64,000 bases of DNA from Maritalea sp051251695 (GTDB lineage Bacteria; Pseudomonadota; Alphaproteobacteria; Rhizobiales; Devosiaceae): assembly GCF_051251695.1 (NCBI RefSeq), contig NZ_JBPOEU010000012.1, positions 1 through 64,000 of the forward strand, read 5' to 3'. Under the pieces are notes generated by a model. That model saw only the letters and a program-made list of their open reading frames with translations. It did not search any database and had not been told where the DNA came from. Of this stretch, positions 8,344-17,376 are shown one piece after another; within the stretch, counting starts at the first letter, position 1, and every line of letters begins with the position of its first letter. The position numbers and the translations under genes are program-made.

Positions 8344-8832
8344 TTAGTCAGATGGCAACATTACTTTGTCGATGATGTGGATCACGCCATTGTCTGCCAT
8401 CACGTCCGCTGTAACAACGGTTGCTTCATCGATCATGACTTTGCCGCCCATCACTTTTACCGTGACGGTTTCATCGCCACCTTTTTTGAGTGTTGCAACA
8501 TCGTTCGTGCCAGCAGGCAGATCAGATGAAGTCACTTTTGAAGGAAGAACGTGGTAAGAAAGGATATCAGCCAGCTTTTGCTTGTTCTCTGGCTTCAACA
8601 GCATTTCAACAGTGCCCTCTGGAAGAGCCGCAAAGGCCTCATCAGTTGGCGCAAAAACGGTTAGGTTCTCGCCGTCTGCCAAAGCACCAGCCAAGCCAGC
8701 CGCGCTTGCTGCAGCGATTAGAGTGTTAAAAACGCCAGCTTCTTGCGCTGTTTCAACAATGTTACCTGCATAAGCAGCTGGTGCTGCAATAACGCTAATA
8801 GCAAGTGCTGCGCCGATAATTGATTTCCGCAT
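8344..8832 (-). CDS. secreted fasciclin (FAS1) domain protein
   Basis: 162 residues: a Sec signal peptide (about 1-22, MRKSIIGAALAISVIAAPAAYA) and one FAS1 domain filling the rest (FNTLIAAASAAGLAGAL, LTVFAPTDEAFAALPEGTV, ILSYHVLP, NGVIHIIDKVMLP). FAS1 proteins are exported adhesion or matrix proteins. AAGGAG precedes the ATG well. A second FAS1 gene at 42216, next to an ECF sigma factor, shares this layout, and a similar promoter-like pattern lies upstream of both. Single-gene transcript with its own terminator. Confidence 0.93.
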   Translation of the reverse strand: MRKSIIGAALAISVIAAPAAYAGNIVETAQEAGVFNTLIAAASAAGLAGALADGENLTVFAPTDEAFAALPEGTVEMLLKPENKQKLADILSYHVLPSKVTSSDLPAGTNDVATLKKGGDETVTVKVMGGKVMIDEATVVTADVMADNGVIHIIDKVMLPSD

Positions 8833-8908
8833 GTCATTTCTCCTTGATAATCACTAAATCCCTTAACCGGGATCACGATGTTGCACACGTTGCATGTGTC
8901 AGGGGGAT

Positions 8909-8934
8909 AACGCGGAGGATTTCAAATTGGATTT
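8909..8934 (-). promoter_or_regulatory. possible ECF-sigma promoter of the first fasciclin gene
   Basis: On the minus strand AAATCC, 16 bases, then CGTT. The same 16-base spacing to CGTT is seen upstream of the ECF sigma gene (40772) and the second fasciclin gene (42139), and the AATTTGA after the -35-like element is shared with the second fasciclin promoter. Tentative. Confidence 0.35.
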
Positions 8935-9099
8935 GTAACCCATTGTTGCATATATTGCGGTGATCCAAATGGTGGAGTATTTCGTTTTCACGCGAGCTCG
9001 TACAGGCGAGCACCTTAGAAATACACAAATGCAGGTGTCGAAAGTAATGCGTGAACAACTCAAAACTCTCGTCGATACTTTATAAAAGCTGAAGAAATT

Positions 9100-9174
9100 T
9101 GGAGCGGGCGATGAGATTCGAACTCACGACCCCAACCTTGGCAAGGTTGTGCTCTACCACTGAGCTACGCCCGC
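9100..9174 (-). tRNA. tRNA-Gly (anticodon GCC)
   Basis: On the minus strand the acceptor 5' arm GCGGGCG pairs with CGCCCGC before TCCA. The D-arm (TAGCTCAGTGGTAGAGC), the anticodon loop CTTGCCAAG (GCC, glycine) and the T-arm GTTCGAATC are all standard. The 3' CCA is encoded. Confidence 0.97.
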
Positions 9175-9431
9175 ATCCGTTACCAGCGCTATGAGCGCCA
9201 TAAATGACGTAGCTGGTGTGCGCGGATATATGCCTAAACCGCGCACCAATTGCAAGCCATATTTTTCACCTTTTTTGCCTCAATGCAAAAAAAGCCATTT
9301 CTGACAAAATCTACCCCCGGTTTTTCATGGCTCAAAACCAATCTGATACTGGTCAACGCCTTGTTTTTATCGCATGAAGGCTCCACATTGTAGATAAGAA
9401 CATTAAACCGCTTATAGAACGGACGAAAATC

Positions 9432-10361
9432 ATGCATTCAGATCTTCAAAACGGCAATGCATCAGCTTCCACGGCTGATCTGATTAAAGATTCTGACACA
9501 GCAAACTTCGCTGCAGATGTCATGGAAGCCTCGCAAACCGTCCCTGTACTGGTTGATTTTTGGGCCCCTTGGTGCGGTCCATGCAAACAATTGGGGCCCA
9601 TGATCGAAAATGCGGTGATTGAGGCTGGCGGCAAAGTGAAGCTGGTGAAGGTCGATATCGATCAAAACCAAGCCATTGCCGGACAAATGGGTATTCAGTC
9701 TATCCCGGCTGTTATTGCATTTGTTGGCGGCCAACCAATTGACGGGTTTATGGGCGCTATCCCACAAACTGAGATTAAGGCCTTTATCGAAAAGGTACTA
9801 AAAGCAGCTCCTCCAGCGCCGGCCGATCCAAAAGAACAAATTAAAGCAGCCTTGGAACAAGCAAGTGCCGCCATGGAAGCTGGCGACTTCGCCAGCGCTT
9901 CACAAGTTTACAGCCAAGTTTTGCAGTTCGATCAAGAAAATGACGAAGCCATTATCGGCATTGCGACCATTCATTCCAATATTGGCGACAACGAAAAAGC
10001 CGAACAAACTTTGATGGCAGTGAGCGAAGAGGGCCAAAAGCTCCCCGCATTCGTAAAACTAAAAGCAGCGCTAGAATTGGCAGCTGAAGCGGCGGGCCTT
10101 GATGGTGCAAATGCTTTGGAGGCCAAACTAGCGGAAAATCCAGACGATCACCAATCTCGCTATGATCTCGCCATTTCTTACAATGCTGAGGGCAACAAGC
10201 TCGGGGCTGCTGAAAATCTCGTTAAAATCATCAAAACAGACCGTGACTGGAATGAAGATGGCGCACGCAAGAAGCTTTTGGAACTCTTTGAAGCCTGGGG
10301 ACCAATGGACCCAGCGTCAATCAAAGGCCGCCGCATGCTGTCCAGCATCCTTTTCAGCTAG
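9432..10361 (+). CDS. cnoX: thioredoxin-TPR co-chaperone (CnoX/YbbN type)
   Basis: 309 residues: an N-terminal thioredoxin fold (about 20-128) with an intact WCGPC (Cys48, Cys51), then a TPR-rich C-terminal half (about 138-305) with the YbbN signatures of paired TPR and helical repeats. The family protects unfolding proteins from over-oxidation and hands them to DnaK/GroEL. E. coli CnoX has SXXC instead of CXXC, whereas the WCGPC here suggests genuine redox activity. First gene of a run with a LON-domain protein and Trm112; the next gene is 23 bases on. Often annotated simply as trxA. Confidence 0.9.
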   Translation: MHSDLQNGNASASTADLIKDSDTANFAADVMEASQTVPVLVDFWAPWCGPCKQLGPMIENAVIEAGGKVKLVKVDIDQNQAIAGQMGIQSIPAVIAFVGGQPIDGFMGAIPQTEIKAFIEKVLKAAPPAPADPKEQIKAALEQASAAMEAGDFASASQVYSQVLQFDQENDEAIIGIATIHSNIGDNEKAEQTLMAVSEEGQKLPAFVKLKAALELAAEAAGLDGANALEAKLAENPDDHQSRYDLAISYNAEGNKLGAAENLVKIIKTDRDWNEDGARKKLLELFEAWGPMDPASIKGRRMLSSILFS

Positions 10362-10384
10362 AGCCATCTGAGTTAGATTGAATT

Positions 10385-11041
10385 ATGAGTAAAGCGCGTG
10401 ACGTGAAATTTTCGGATTTAAGCTCCGTCGCCCTTCTTCCATTGGAAGGCGCGCTTTTGCTGCCGCGCACAATTTTGCCGCTGCACATTTTCGAGCCACG
10501 CTATTTAGAGCTTATCGACGATGTGTTGGGCGGCAGTCGGATTTTAGGGATCATTCAACCCAATTTGGGCGATGAAGGCACAAATCCAGCGCTGCAAAAT
10601 GTCGGCACATTGGGCCGTATCACCCATTTCGAAGAAATCGAAGACGACCGCTATATGATCGGGCTGCACGGCATATCTCGTTTCACCCTCACCCATGAGC
10701 ACGAACAAAGCGAAAAGCCCTACCGGATCGGGGATATTGATCTGACTTCGTTTGAAACAGACCTGATTGCTGGCTTTGGTGAAAATTCGATTGATCGTCA
10801 GCGCTTCGTTAAATTGTTAAAATCATACGCTGAGTTTGCCGAATTTGATCTGGATTGGGACGAGATCAACGAAGCCAGTTTGGAGGATTTGATCAATTCA
10901 TGTTCTATGGCCAGCCCTTATGAAGCAAGAGAACGCCAAGCACTGTTAGAAGCAGATACTTTATCCACGCGTGCGGAAATGCTGATGGCCTTTGCTGAAA
11001 TTGAAATGTCCCGGCAAGCCTCCAACATCACAATGCAATAA
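10385..11041 (+). CDS. LON substrate-binding domain protein
   Basis: 218 residues matching the isolated N-terminal substrate-recognition domain of Lon protease (LLPLEGALLLPRTILPLHIFEPRYLELIDDVL near residues 16-50, then GTLGRITHFEEIEDDRYMIGLHGISRF). No ATPase or protease part is present, and the length is normal for the stand-alone family. Function is not established; co-transcription after the CnoX-like gene suggests a protein-quality role. The stop codon is one base from the next start. Confidence 0.9.
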   Translation: MSKARDVKFSDLSSVALLPLEGALLLPRTILPLHIFEPRYLELIDDVLGGSRILGIIQPNLGDEGTNPALQNVGTLGRITHFEEIEDDRYMIGLHGISRFTLTHEHEQSEKPYRIGDIDLTSFETDLIAGFGENSIDRQRFVKLLKSYAEFAEFDLDWDEINEASLEDLINSCSMASPYEARERQALLEADTLSTRAEMLMAFAEIEMSRQASNITMQ

Positions 11042-11042
11042 G

Positions 11043-11249
11043 ATGCAAAACGAGCCGCCCAATATTGACCCCAAAATGCTCGAAATGTTGGTCTGCCCCT
11101 TCACCAAAACCCGGCTTGAATGGTCAAAAGACAAAACGGAGCTGATTTCTTACGCTGCGCGCTTGGCTTTCCCGATCAGAAACAATGTGCCACTGCTCAT
11201 TTTGGATGAAGCTAGGCAACTCGAGGATGACGAACAGAGAAATCCCTAA
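11043..11249 (+). CDS. Trm112 / UPF0434 family small protein
   Basis: 68 residues. The start at 11043, one base after the previous stop, gives MQNEPPNIDPKMLEMLVCPF, the normal N-terminus of the family. The core (LVCPFTKTRLEW, AFPIRNNVPLLILDEAR) matches Trm112-like proteins, which activate methyltransferases. One Cys of the usual CPxC pair is present in CPFT and the second is replaced, as in many bacterial members. Translationally coupled to the LON-domain gene. Confidence 0.88.
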   Translation: MQNEPPNIDPKMLEMLVCPFTKTRLEWSKDKTELISYAARLAFPIRNNVPLLILDEARQLEDDEQRNP

Positions 11250-11260
11250 AGCCTTTTGGT

Positions 11261-12481
11261 CTAAATAGGACGCCCATTTAACAGTTTCGGACCGCCGTGT
11301 GCGGCCGCGGCATGGCCAATAAACGCGTTTTTAAGCGCTGGCATACGGTCAACTACCCCCAGGCCCAAATCGCGAATGATCCGCAATGGCGCAACATTGT
11401 TGGAAAACAACCTGTTCAAACCCTCAGTTGCCACCGCCATAAGGCCGATATCAACCCGCCGCCAGTTTTGATAGCGTTCAAGTACCGCTTCGCTGCCGAT
11501 ATCTTCGCCAAGTCGCATGGCCTCAACCAAAACTTCGGTCAGTGCGGCAACATCTTTTATGCCCAAATTCATGCCCTGCCCGGCAATCGGGTGAACCACA
11601 TGGGCTGCATCACCGATTAAGGCAAGCCGATCTGCGATGAAGCTTTTGGCGATTTGGAGCTTAAGTGGAAAGGCCTGCAATGGGGCTTCAATTTTCACTT
11701 GACCAAAACTTGACCCCATACGCCGTTCAATTTCCAACGCAGCGTCTTCCAAGCTCATATCTAGATAGCGCTGAACATCATCTGTTCCTTCTGTCCACAC
11801 CAAACTCGACCGTTTGTTGGGCAGAGGCAGAGTTGCAAACGGACCGGCCGGCAAAAAATGCTCGTATGCCATCTGCTCATGATCATATTCATGCGCGAAG
11901 GTTGTCACGATCCCCGACTGTTTATAGTCGTGGCCAAAGGTTTTGATGCCTGCATTTTCACGCAGTTGAGACCGGGCGCCATCGGCGCCGATAACCAATG
12001 ATGCCGTGAACTGAGTGCCGTCTTCCAATTTGATTTGAGAAACAGCCAGCCCTGCGTGACATTCGACCACTTTATTTGGAGCAAAAACCTCAACGCCGGT
12101 TTGCTTGGCCCCTTCGATCAGCGCTTTAAGCGTCACCCGATTGGGCACCATATGCGCAAAAGGTTGTCCGGGTTTTACATCCCCTTCAAACTTTAAGAAC
12201 AAAGGCCGGTGCAGATCGTCCTTATCGCTGTCCGTAATTTTCATCCCATTGATGGGTGAGGCTTCGCCAACCATTTCAGACCAAACGCCCAACGCTTCAA
12301 ATACATTGGTCACCCCGAGTGCCAACGCTGACGAGCGCTCATCGTTGGGGATAGACAATGGTTTGACATCATTAATCGCAACTGAAATCTCCGGCGCAAA
12401 GCGCTTCAACGCCAATGCAAGCGTAAGCCCGACCGGACCAGCCCCAACGATCAACACATCAAAATGGCGTTCTATTGGCAT
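11261..12481 (-). CDS. UbiH/UbiF/Coq6-family FAD-dependent hydroxylase
   Basis: 406-residue flavoprotein monooxygenase of ubiquinone ring hydroxylation. The NAD/FAD dinucleotide motif GAGPVGL is at about residues 12-18, a middle segment VIGADGARSQLRE (DG motif) near 165, and the C-terminal FAD motif GDAAHVVHPIAGQGMNLGI near 285. Which ring position it hydroxylates cannot be told from sequence. It converges on the CnoX/LON/Trm112 unit, with 11 bases between the stops. The ATG at 12479-12481 is chosen. Confidence 0.92.
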   Translation of the reverse strand: MPIERHFDVLIVGAGPVGLTLALALKRFAPEISVAINDVKPLSIPNDERSSALALGVTNVFEALGVWSEMVGEASPINGMKITDSDKDDLHRPLFLKFEGDVKPGQPFAHMVPNRVTLKALIEGAKQTGVEVFAPNKVVECHAGLAVSQIKLEDGTQFTASLVIGADGARSQLRENAGIKTFGHDYKQSGIVTTFAHEYDHEQMAYEHFLPAGPFATLPLPNKRSSLVWTEGTDDVQRYLDMSLEDAALEIERRMGSSFGQVKIEAPLQAFPLKLQIAKSFIADRLALIGDAAHVVHPIAGQGMNLGIKDVAALTEVLVEAMRLGEDIGSEAVLERYQNWRRVDIGLMAVATEGLNRLFSNNVAPLRIIRDLGLGVVDRMPALKNAFIGHAAAAHGGPKLLNGRPI

Positions 12482-12575
12482 GTAATTCGCACTCCCAAAT
12501 CAATCTGGATGCATTGTAGTTCCATTTGCCGAACACTCAAGTTGTGCTTTGTCGCATGCTGTTTATTTTTTAGAC

Positions 12576-12612
12576 ACATACAAATGTATGTGCATTTTTT
12601 ATGCATTTTGCA
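12576..12612. promoter_or_regulatory. palindrome cluster, candidate NtrC sites upstream of glnK
   Basis: Two adjacent dyads, ACATAC-AAAT-GTATGT (12576-12591) and TGCAT-TTTTT-ATGCA (12591-12605), are followed by TGCATTTTGCA (12602-12612). They lie about 85-120 bases upstream of a sigma-54 promoter, where NtrC activator sites (TGCAC...GTGCA type) are expected. The match to the NtrC consensus is partial. Confidence 0.5.
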
Positions 12613-12695
12613 TCCTATTGGCAATGATACCAATAAAATACTTATATTAGTGGTTTCCCATAAATATCAAAAGATTAGCTCCGAAAATGCTCGTT

Positions 12696-12710
12696 TGGCA
12701 CGACTCTTGT
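12696..12710 (+). promoter_or_regulatory. sigma-54 promoter of glnK-amtB
   Basis: TGGCAC, 5 bases, TTGT: the -24/-12 pattern of RpoN promoters (TGGCAC-N5-TTGC), one base off at the -12. It is 57 bases upstream of the glnK start, placing transcription start near 12722. Confidence 0.88.
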
Positions 12711-12766
12711 TTTGTCTAAGGGCAGAAGACGTTTGAACAAACAAGAATGCTGCCCAAGGAGCCAAA

Positions 12767-13105
12767 ATGAAATTTATCGCCGCCATCATCAAACCCTCGC
12801 GCCTGGATGCGGTTCGCAACGCACTTAGCGCGAAAGACATTCACGGCATGACCGTCACCGAAGTACGCGGTTACGGACGCCAAAAGGGTCACACAGAAAT
12901 TTACCGTGGCGCAGAATATGCCGTCAATTTTTTGCCCAAACTCAAAATTGAAGTTGCCGTGCCAACGGACCAAGCATCGAGCGCTGTTGATTGCATTGCT
13001 GAGGCCGCACGATCTGGCCGTATCGGTGACGGAAAAATATTTGTCCTTGATTTGCTTGACGCCGTTCGTATTCGCACCGGCGAACGCGACCTTGAAGCAC
13101 TTTAA
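12767..13105 (+). CDS. glnK: nitrogen regulatory protein PII (GlnK)
   Basis: 112 residues, the exact family length. The T-loop contains the uridylylation tyrosine (Tyr51 in YRGAEY), and the C-terminal signature GRIGDGKIFVLDLLDAVRIRTGE binds ATP and 2-oxoglutarate. GlnK senses nitrogen status and blocks AmtB when nitrogen is plentiful. AAGGAG precedes the ATG. It lies 16 bases before amtB, behind a sigma-54 promoter, the standard nitrogen-stress arrangement. Confidence 0.97.
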   Translation: MKFIAAIIKPSRLDAVRNALSAKDIHGMTVTEVRGYGRQKGHTEIYRGAEYAVNFLPKLKIEVAVPTDQASSAVDCIAEAARSGRIGDGKIFVLDLLDAVRIRTGERDLEAL

Positions 13106-13121
13106 AGAATAGCTGGAGACC

Positions 13122-14432
13122 ATGAACATGCTCAAAAACAACAAAAAGAAACTTATGACGCTCACGTTGGCGTCTGCAATTTATCCCCTGCTTGGCAATC
13201 CGACCTTTGCACAAGACGCCGCAGCAGTGCCTGAATATACCCAAATCTTCAATACGCTACTGTTTCTGGTAGGCGGTTTTTTGGTGATGTGGATGGCTGC
13301 GGGTTTTGCCATGCTGGAAATGGGCCTTGTCCGCCAAAAAAATGTTTCCATGCAGGGCCTCAAAAACATCGCCCTTTATTCAATCGCCGGGATCATGTTT
13401 TGGTTCACTGGTTACAACCTTATGTATACGGGCGTCGATGGTGGCTTTTTCGGCAGTTTTGGCCCTTATGATTTCCCCGCACCAGGTGCTGACGATCATA
13501 GTGCTGGATATTCGGTTGCCTCTGACTGGTTTTTCCAGATGGTGTTTTGCGCCACGACAGCTTCCATCGTTTCAGGGACGCTTGCCGAGCGGATCAAATT
13601 TTGGCCGTTTCTAATTTTCACCGCCATCCTGACCGGCGTGCTTTATCCCATCACCGGTTCATGGCAGTGGGGCCAAGGCTGGCTGTTTAAAATGGGCTTT
13701 TCCGATTTTGCCGGATCAACATTGGTCCACTCTGTTGGCGGTTGGGCGGCGCTAGCCGGTGCGTTACTCCTTGGTGCGCGAGCAGGTCGATATGGTGAAA
13801 ATGGCGCGGTAACACCCATGCCAGGCTCTTCAATTCCGCTGGCCACCCTTGGCATGTTTATTTTGTGGTTGGGTTGGTTTGGCTTTAACGGTGCGTCTCA
13901 ATTGGCCATGGGCACAATTTCAGACGCCGGGGACGTATCCCGTATCTTTGTGAACACAAACCTTGCCGCCGCTGCCGGTGCGATCACAACAATTGTGCTG
14001 TTGCAACTGATCTACAAAAAGATCGACGTCACCATGGTGATCAACGGAGCGCTTGCTGGTCTGGTTGCTATCACAGCCGAACCTCTTGCCCCAAGCGTCC
14101 CCCTTGCAATGTTCATTGGCGCAATTGGCGGCACGATCGTCGTCTTTGCGGTACCGATGTTGGACAAGCTTAAGATTGACGATGTGGTTGGCGCCATTCC
14201 CGTTCACCTATTGGCCGGCATTTGGGGCACATTGGTTACCCCATTAAGCGGATCAGGCAACTTCATCACACAGCTCATTGGTATTGTCGCAATTGGTGCG
14301 TTCACCATGGCGGTTTCAGGCGCGATTTGGTTCGTGCTGAAATCAACCATCGGCATTCGCGTATCAGCCGAAAACGAATCCCTTGGGCTAGATAAAGCAG
14401 AAATAGGCGTTGAAGCTTATCCAGAATTCTAA
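13122..14432 (+). CDS. amtB: ammonium transporter
   Basis: 436-residue inner-membrane channel. A cleaved signal sequence (about 1-30, ending PTFA-QD) precedes eleven hydrophobic segments. The two pore histidines are recognisable in LVHSVGGWAALAG (His203) and in PVHLLAGIWGTL. The N-terminal MWMAAGFAMLEMGLVR and FWFTGYNLMYTG segments are family hallmarks. Co-transcribed with glnK, whose product gates it; a terminator follows. Confidence 0.96.
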   Translation: MNMLKNNKKKLMTLTLASAIYPLLGNPTFAQDAAAVPEYTQIFNTLLFLVGGFLVMWMAAGFAMLEMGLVRQKNVSMQGLKNIALYSIAGIMFWFTGYNLMYTGVDGGFFGSFGPYDFPAPGADDHSAGYSVASDWFFQMVFCATTASIVSGTLAERIKFWPFLIFTAILTGVLYPITGSWQWGQGWLFKMGFSDFAGSTLVHSVGGWAALAGALLLGARAGRYGENGAVTPMPGSSIPLATLGMFILWLGWFGFNGASQLAMGTISDAGDVSRIFVNTNLAAAAGAITTIVLLQLIYKKIDVTMVINGALAGLVAITAEPLAPSVPLAMFIGAIGGTIVVFAVPMLDKLKIDDVVGAIPVHLLAGIWGTLVTPLSGSGNFITQLIGIVAIGAFTMAVSGAIWFVLKSTIGIRVSAENESLGLDKAEIGVEAYPEF

Positions 14433-14480
14433 TCTCTAGGGGAGAGTGTGCCGATCATTTCGCTATGATTGGCAACGCTA

Positions 14481-14513
14481 AGGGTCCATCGGCAATGCTG
14501 GTGGGCCCTTTTT
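14481..14513 (+). terminator. rho-independent terminator of glnK-amtB
   Basis: An 8-bp stem AGGGTCCA/TGGGCCCT (14481-14488 with 14502-14509, one G-U pair) followed by five T, 48 bases past the amtB stop. Confidence 0.88.
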
Positions 14514-14630
14514 GTTCTTTATTAGGCACAAATTAACCACGCCGACCTAAGATCAATGTCGAGTTATTGCGTAAAATGAGATCGTACATTGGCCGTTCAC
14601 ACATCAGCAGCTTTGCAAAAAAACCGAAAT

Positions 14631-17258
14631 ATGGCACAAGAAACCCCCACTTCAATTGCGGTCAAGATACCTTTGCGCTTGATTGGCATCCTGTGTTTGG
14701 TCTCCATTGCGCTTATTATTTTGTCCCTCATGTCTTGGTCTGCAAATGACCCAAGCTTGAGCTATGCTTCAAACGAAGTTGTGAATAATTGGCTTGGTTA
14801 CCCCGGTGCAGTTGTCGCTGATCTGACATTTCAATTTTTGGGCCTTGCTGGGCTGTTGTTTATTATTCCGCCCGCGATCTGGTCGCTCACGCTCATCCGC
14901 AAGAAAGTTCCACTTCGGTTTGGCTTACGCTCGATCATGTGGATTGCAACAACAATTTTGTTTTGTGGCGTGCTCGCCTTTTTGCCTACGCCAGATACTT
15001 GGCCGCTCCCCACCGGATTGGGTGGCATTATCGGTCTTGGATTTTCAGCCATGGCAGGTTTTGTTGTTGGTGAGGAAATGCGCCTGGCCGCCGGATGGAT
15101 TTTTGCACTGCTTTTACTCACACCCGCTATTGTAAGCCTATGGCTTGCGGTAAGGGCAGGCACCCGATTTGGGCTTGAGCCAGCAACATCGACTGAGCTC
15201 GCACGAAACCAAGATAAGAACGTTCAGCCTAAAGGCATATGGGCTTGGTTTGGCTCGAAGCTTTCGGCCATGTTCACCATTCTATTGGGCGCGCTTACTC
15301 ATTTGATCTTTTCAACCCATGTTTCCATCAAGAAATCTTGGGCCCAAAGAAGCGAGCAAAAACAACAAGAACAAACTCAACCTTGGCGCAAAGGCGATGC
15401 CGAGCCATCGCTTGAGCCACAAATAAGCCAAACCCAGCACCGTGCCGACCATCAAGACGCAAAACAGTCGCGCCAGCGGATTGAACCTCAGTTTGAGAGC
15501 GACATGGCGCACAACGCGCAAAACTGGGTTGAAGGCCATTTTGATGAGAACGATCAAGATTTTGTCGATACACCATATGACGATTATGCACCAGTGGCCG
15601 ACATCGACCCAGCAACATCCCCACAACCCGTCTCGCAAACCTCAGTTCCTCAGAAGCCAAGCCCACGTGTAGCCGCCCCTGCCCCACGCCCAGTTCAAGG
15701 CCGTCGTGTTGTGGCCGAAGCACAGCAGAGCTTGCTGGGTACCGATGAATTCGAATTGCCTGAACTCAGTTACCTAGCGGAGCCACCGAGCAAAAAAACT
15801 GAACGCGAACATTTGCCCGAAGTGTTGGAAGAAAACGCGCGATTGCTCGAAGGCGTGTTGGAAGACTTTGGCGTGCGCGGCGACATTATCAATGTTCGCC
15901 CCGGCCCTGTCGTCACCCTTTATGAACTAGAACCCGCACCCGGCATTAAGTCTTCTCGCGTCATCGGGCTTGCAGATGATATCGCCCGCTCAATGAGCGC
16001 AATCTCTGCGCGTGTGGCGGTTGTGCCCGGCCGCAATGCGATCGGCATCGAGTTGCCCAACAAAACGCGCGAAACTGTTTATCTGCGCGAAATGTTGGGT
16101 TCAGCTGACTTTGAAAAAGTTAAAGGCAAACTGCCACTTTGTTTGGGTAAAACCATTGGCGGCGAACCTGTTATCGCCGATTTGGCGCGTATGCCTCACC
16201 TGCTGATTGCGGGTACGACCGGTTCTGGTAAATCAGTTGCCATCAACACGTTTATTCTTTCGCTGCTCTACCGTTGGCCACCAGAGCAATGCCGCATGAT
16301 CATGATCGATCCGAAAATGCTCGAACTGTCGATCTATGATGGCATTCCCCATTTGCTCACCCCAGTTGTGACCGATCCGACCAAAGCTGTGACCGCCCTG
16401 AAATGGGCTGTGCGCGAAATGGAAGATCGCTACAAGAAGATGTCAAAGATCGGCGTGCGCAATATTGATGGCTTCAACCAAAAAGTTGCTGAGTCAAAAC
16501 AAAAGGGCGAGATCATCACCCGCACGGTGCAAACCGGGTTTGACAAAGATACTGGCGAGCCCATTTTTGAAAGCGAAGAATTCGATCTAGAGCCATTGCC
16601 GTTCATCGTGGTGATTGTTGACGAGATGGCCGATTTGATGATGGTTGCCGGTAAAGATATTGAAGGCGCGATCCAACGACTGGCGCAAATGGCGCGTGCC
16701 GCTGGCATTCACCTTATCATGGCCACACAACGTCCATCTGTGGATGTGATTACCGGTACGATCAAAGCCAACTTCCCAACCCGTATCTCGTTCCAAGTGA
16801 CGTCAAAAATCGACAGTCGAACCATTCTTGGTGAGCAAGGAGCAGAACAATTGTTGGGCATGGGCGACATGCTTTACATGGCTGGCGGCGGACGAACCAA
16901 ACGCTTGCACGGCCCATTTGTTGCCGATGGCGAAGTTGAAACCATTGTGAAACATCTTAAAGCCCAAGGCTCGCCTGAATATCTTGAAAGCGTCACCGTG
17001 GAAGAGGAAGAAGATGGCGGCGAAACAGGCACGTCAAACCTGTCCAATTCTGGGGACGATCTATATGACAAGGCGGTCAACATTGTTCTGGATGACCGCA
17101 AGGCTTCAACAAGCTATATCCAACGTCGCCTTTCAATTGGCTACAACCGCGCCGCGACAATCATTGAGCGGATGGAACAAGAGGGCGTCATCTCCCCGGC
17201 CAACCATGCCGGAAAACGCGAAATCTTAGTTGGTGGGGAAAACGAAAACCCGTTTTGA
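14631..17258 (+). CDS. ftsK: DNA translocase FtsK
   Basis: Septal motor that clears chromosome ends and aligns dif sites. From ATG 14631 it has 875 residues: an N-terminal membrane part with about four hydrophobic segments (17-170), a Gln/Pro/Ala/acidic linker (about 200-370), and a RecA-like motor with Walker A GTTGSGKS (528-535) and Walker B IVVIVDEMADLMM. A C-terminal gamma winged helix follows (DDLYDKAVNIVLDDRKAS, NRAATIIERMEQEG) and reads KOPS. A TTG at 14589 would add 14 residues; the ATG form begins more like the family, but neither has a clear ribosome site. Its TGA stop overlaps a parS-like sequence. Confidence 0.95.
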   Translation: MAQETPTSIAVKIPLRLIGILCLVSIALIILSLMSWSANDPSLSYASNEVVNNWLGYPGAVVADLTFQFLGLAGLLFIIPPAIWSLTLIRKKVPLRFGLRSIMWIATTILFCGVLAFLPTPDTWPLPTGLGGIIGLGFSAMAGFVVGEEMRLAAGWIFALLLLTPAIVSLWLAVRAGTRFGLEPATSTELARNQDKNVQPKGIWAWFGSKLSAMFTILLGALTHLIFSTHVSIKKSWAQRSEQKQQEQTQPWRKGDAEPSLEPQISQTQHRADHQDAKQSRQRIEPQFESDMAHNAQNWVEGHFDENDQDFVDTPYDDYAPVADIDPATSPQPVSQTSVPQKPSPRVAAPAPRPVQGRRVVAEAQQSLLGTDEFELPELSYLAEPPSKKTEREHLPEVLEENARLLEGVLEDFGVRGDIINVRPGPVVTLYELEPAPGIKSSRVIGLADDIARSMSAISARVAVVPGRNAIGIELPNKTRETVYLREMLGSADFEKVKGKLPLCLGKTIGGEPVIADLARMPHLLIAGTTGSGKSVAINTFILSLLYRWPPEQCRMIMIDPKMLELSIYDGIPHLLTPVVTDPTKAVTALKWAVREMEDRYKKMSKIGVRNIDGFNQKVAESKQKGEIITRTVQTGFDKDTGEPIFESEEFDLEPLPFIVVIVDEMADLMMVAGKDIEGAIQRLAQMARAAGIHLIMATQRPSVDVITGTIKANFPTRISFQVTSKIDSRTILGEQGAEQLLGMGDMLYMAGGGRTKRLHGPFVADGEVETIVKHLKAQGSPEYLESVTVEEEEDGGETGTSNLSNSGDDLYDKAVNIVLDDRKASTSYIQRRLSIGYNRAATIIERMEQEGVISPANHAGKREILVGGENENPF

Positions 17259-17271
17259 TTCACGTGAAACC
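17256..17271. other. parS-like site (ftsK end)
   Basis: TGATTCACGTGAAACC, two mismatches from the parS consensus TGTTTCACGTGAAACA, with the central TTCACGTGAA intact. It overlaps the ftsK stop codon and is the leftmost of six such sites. Confidence 0.6.
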
Positions 17272-17376
17272 CAAACATTGAGCCAACTAAATTCCCTGTG
17301 ATGGTCAACGCCCATTCAATCGCCATATTGTAAAACTATTGATTCGTATCGTTATCGTTTAGAAATCAGGTCTATT

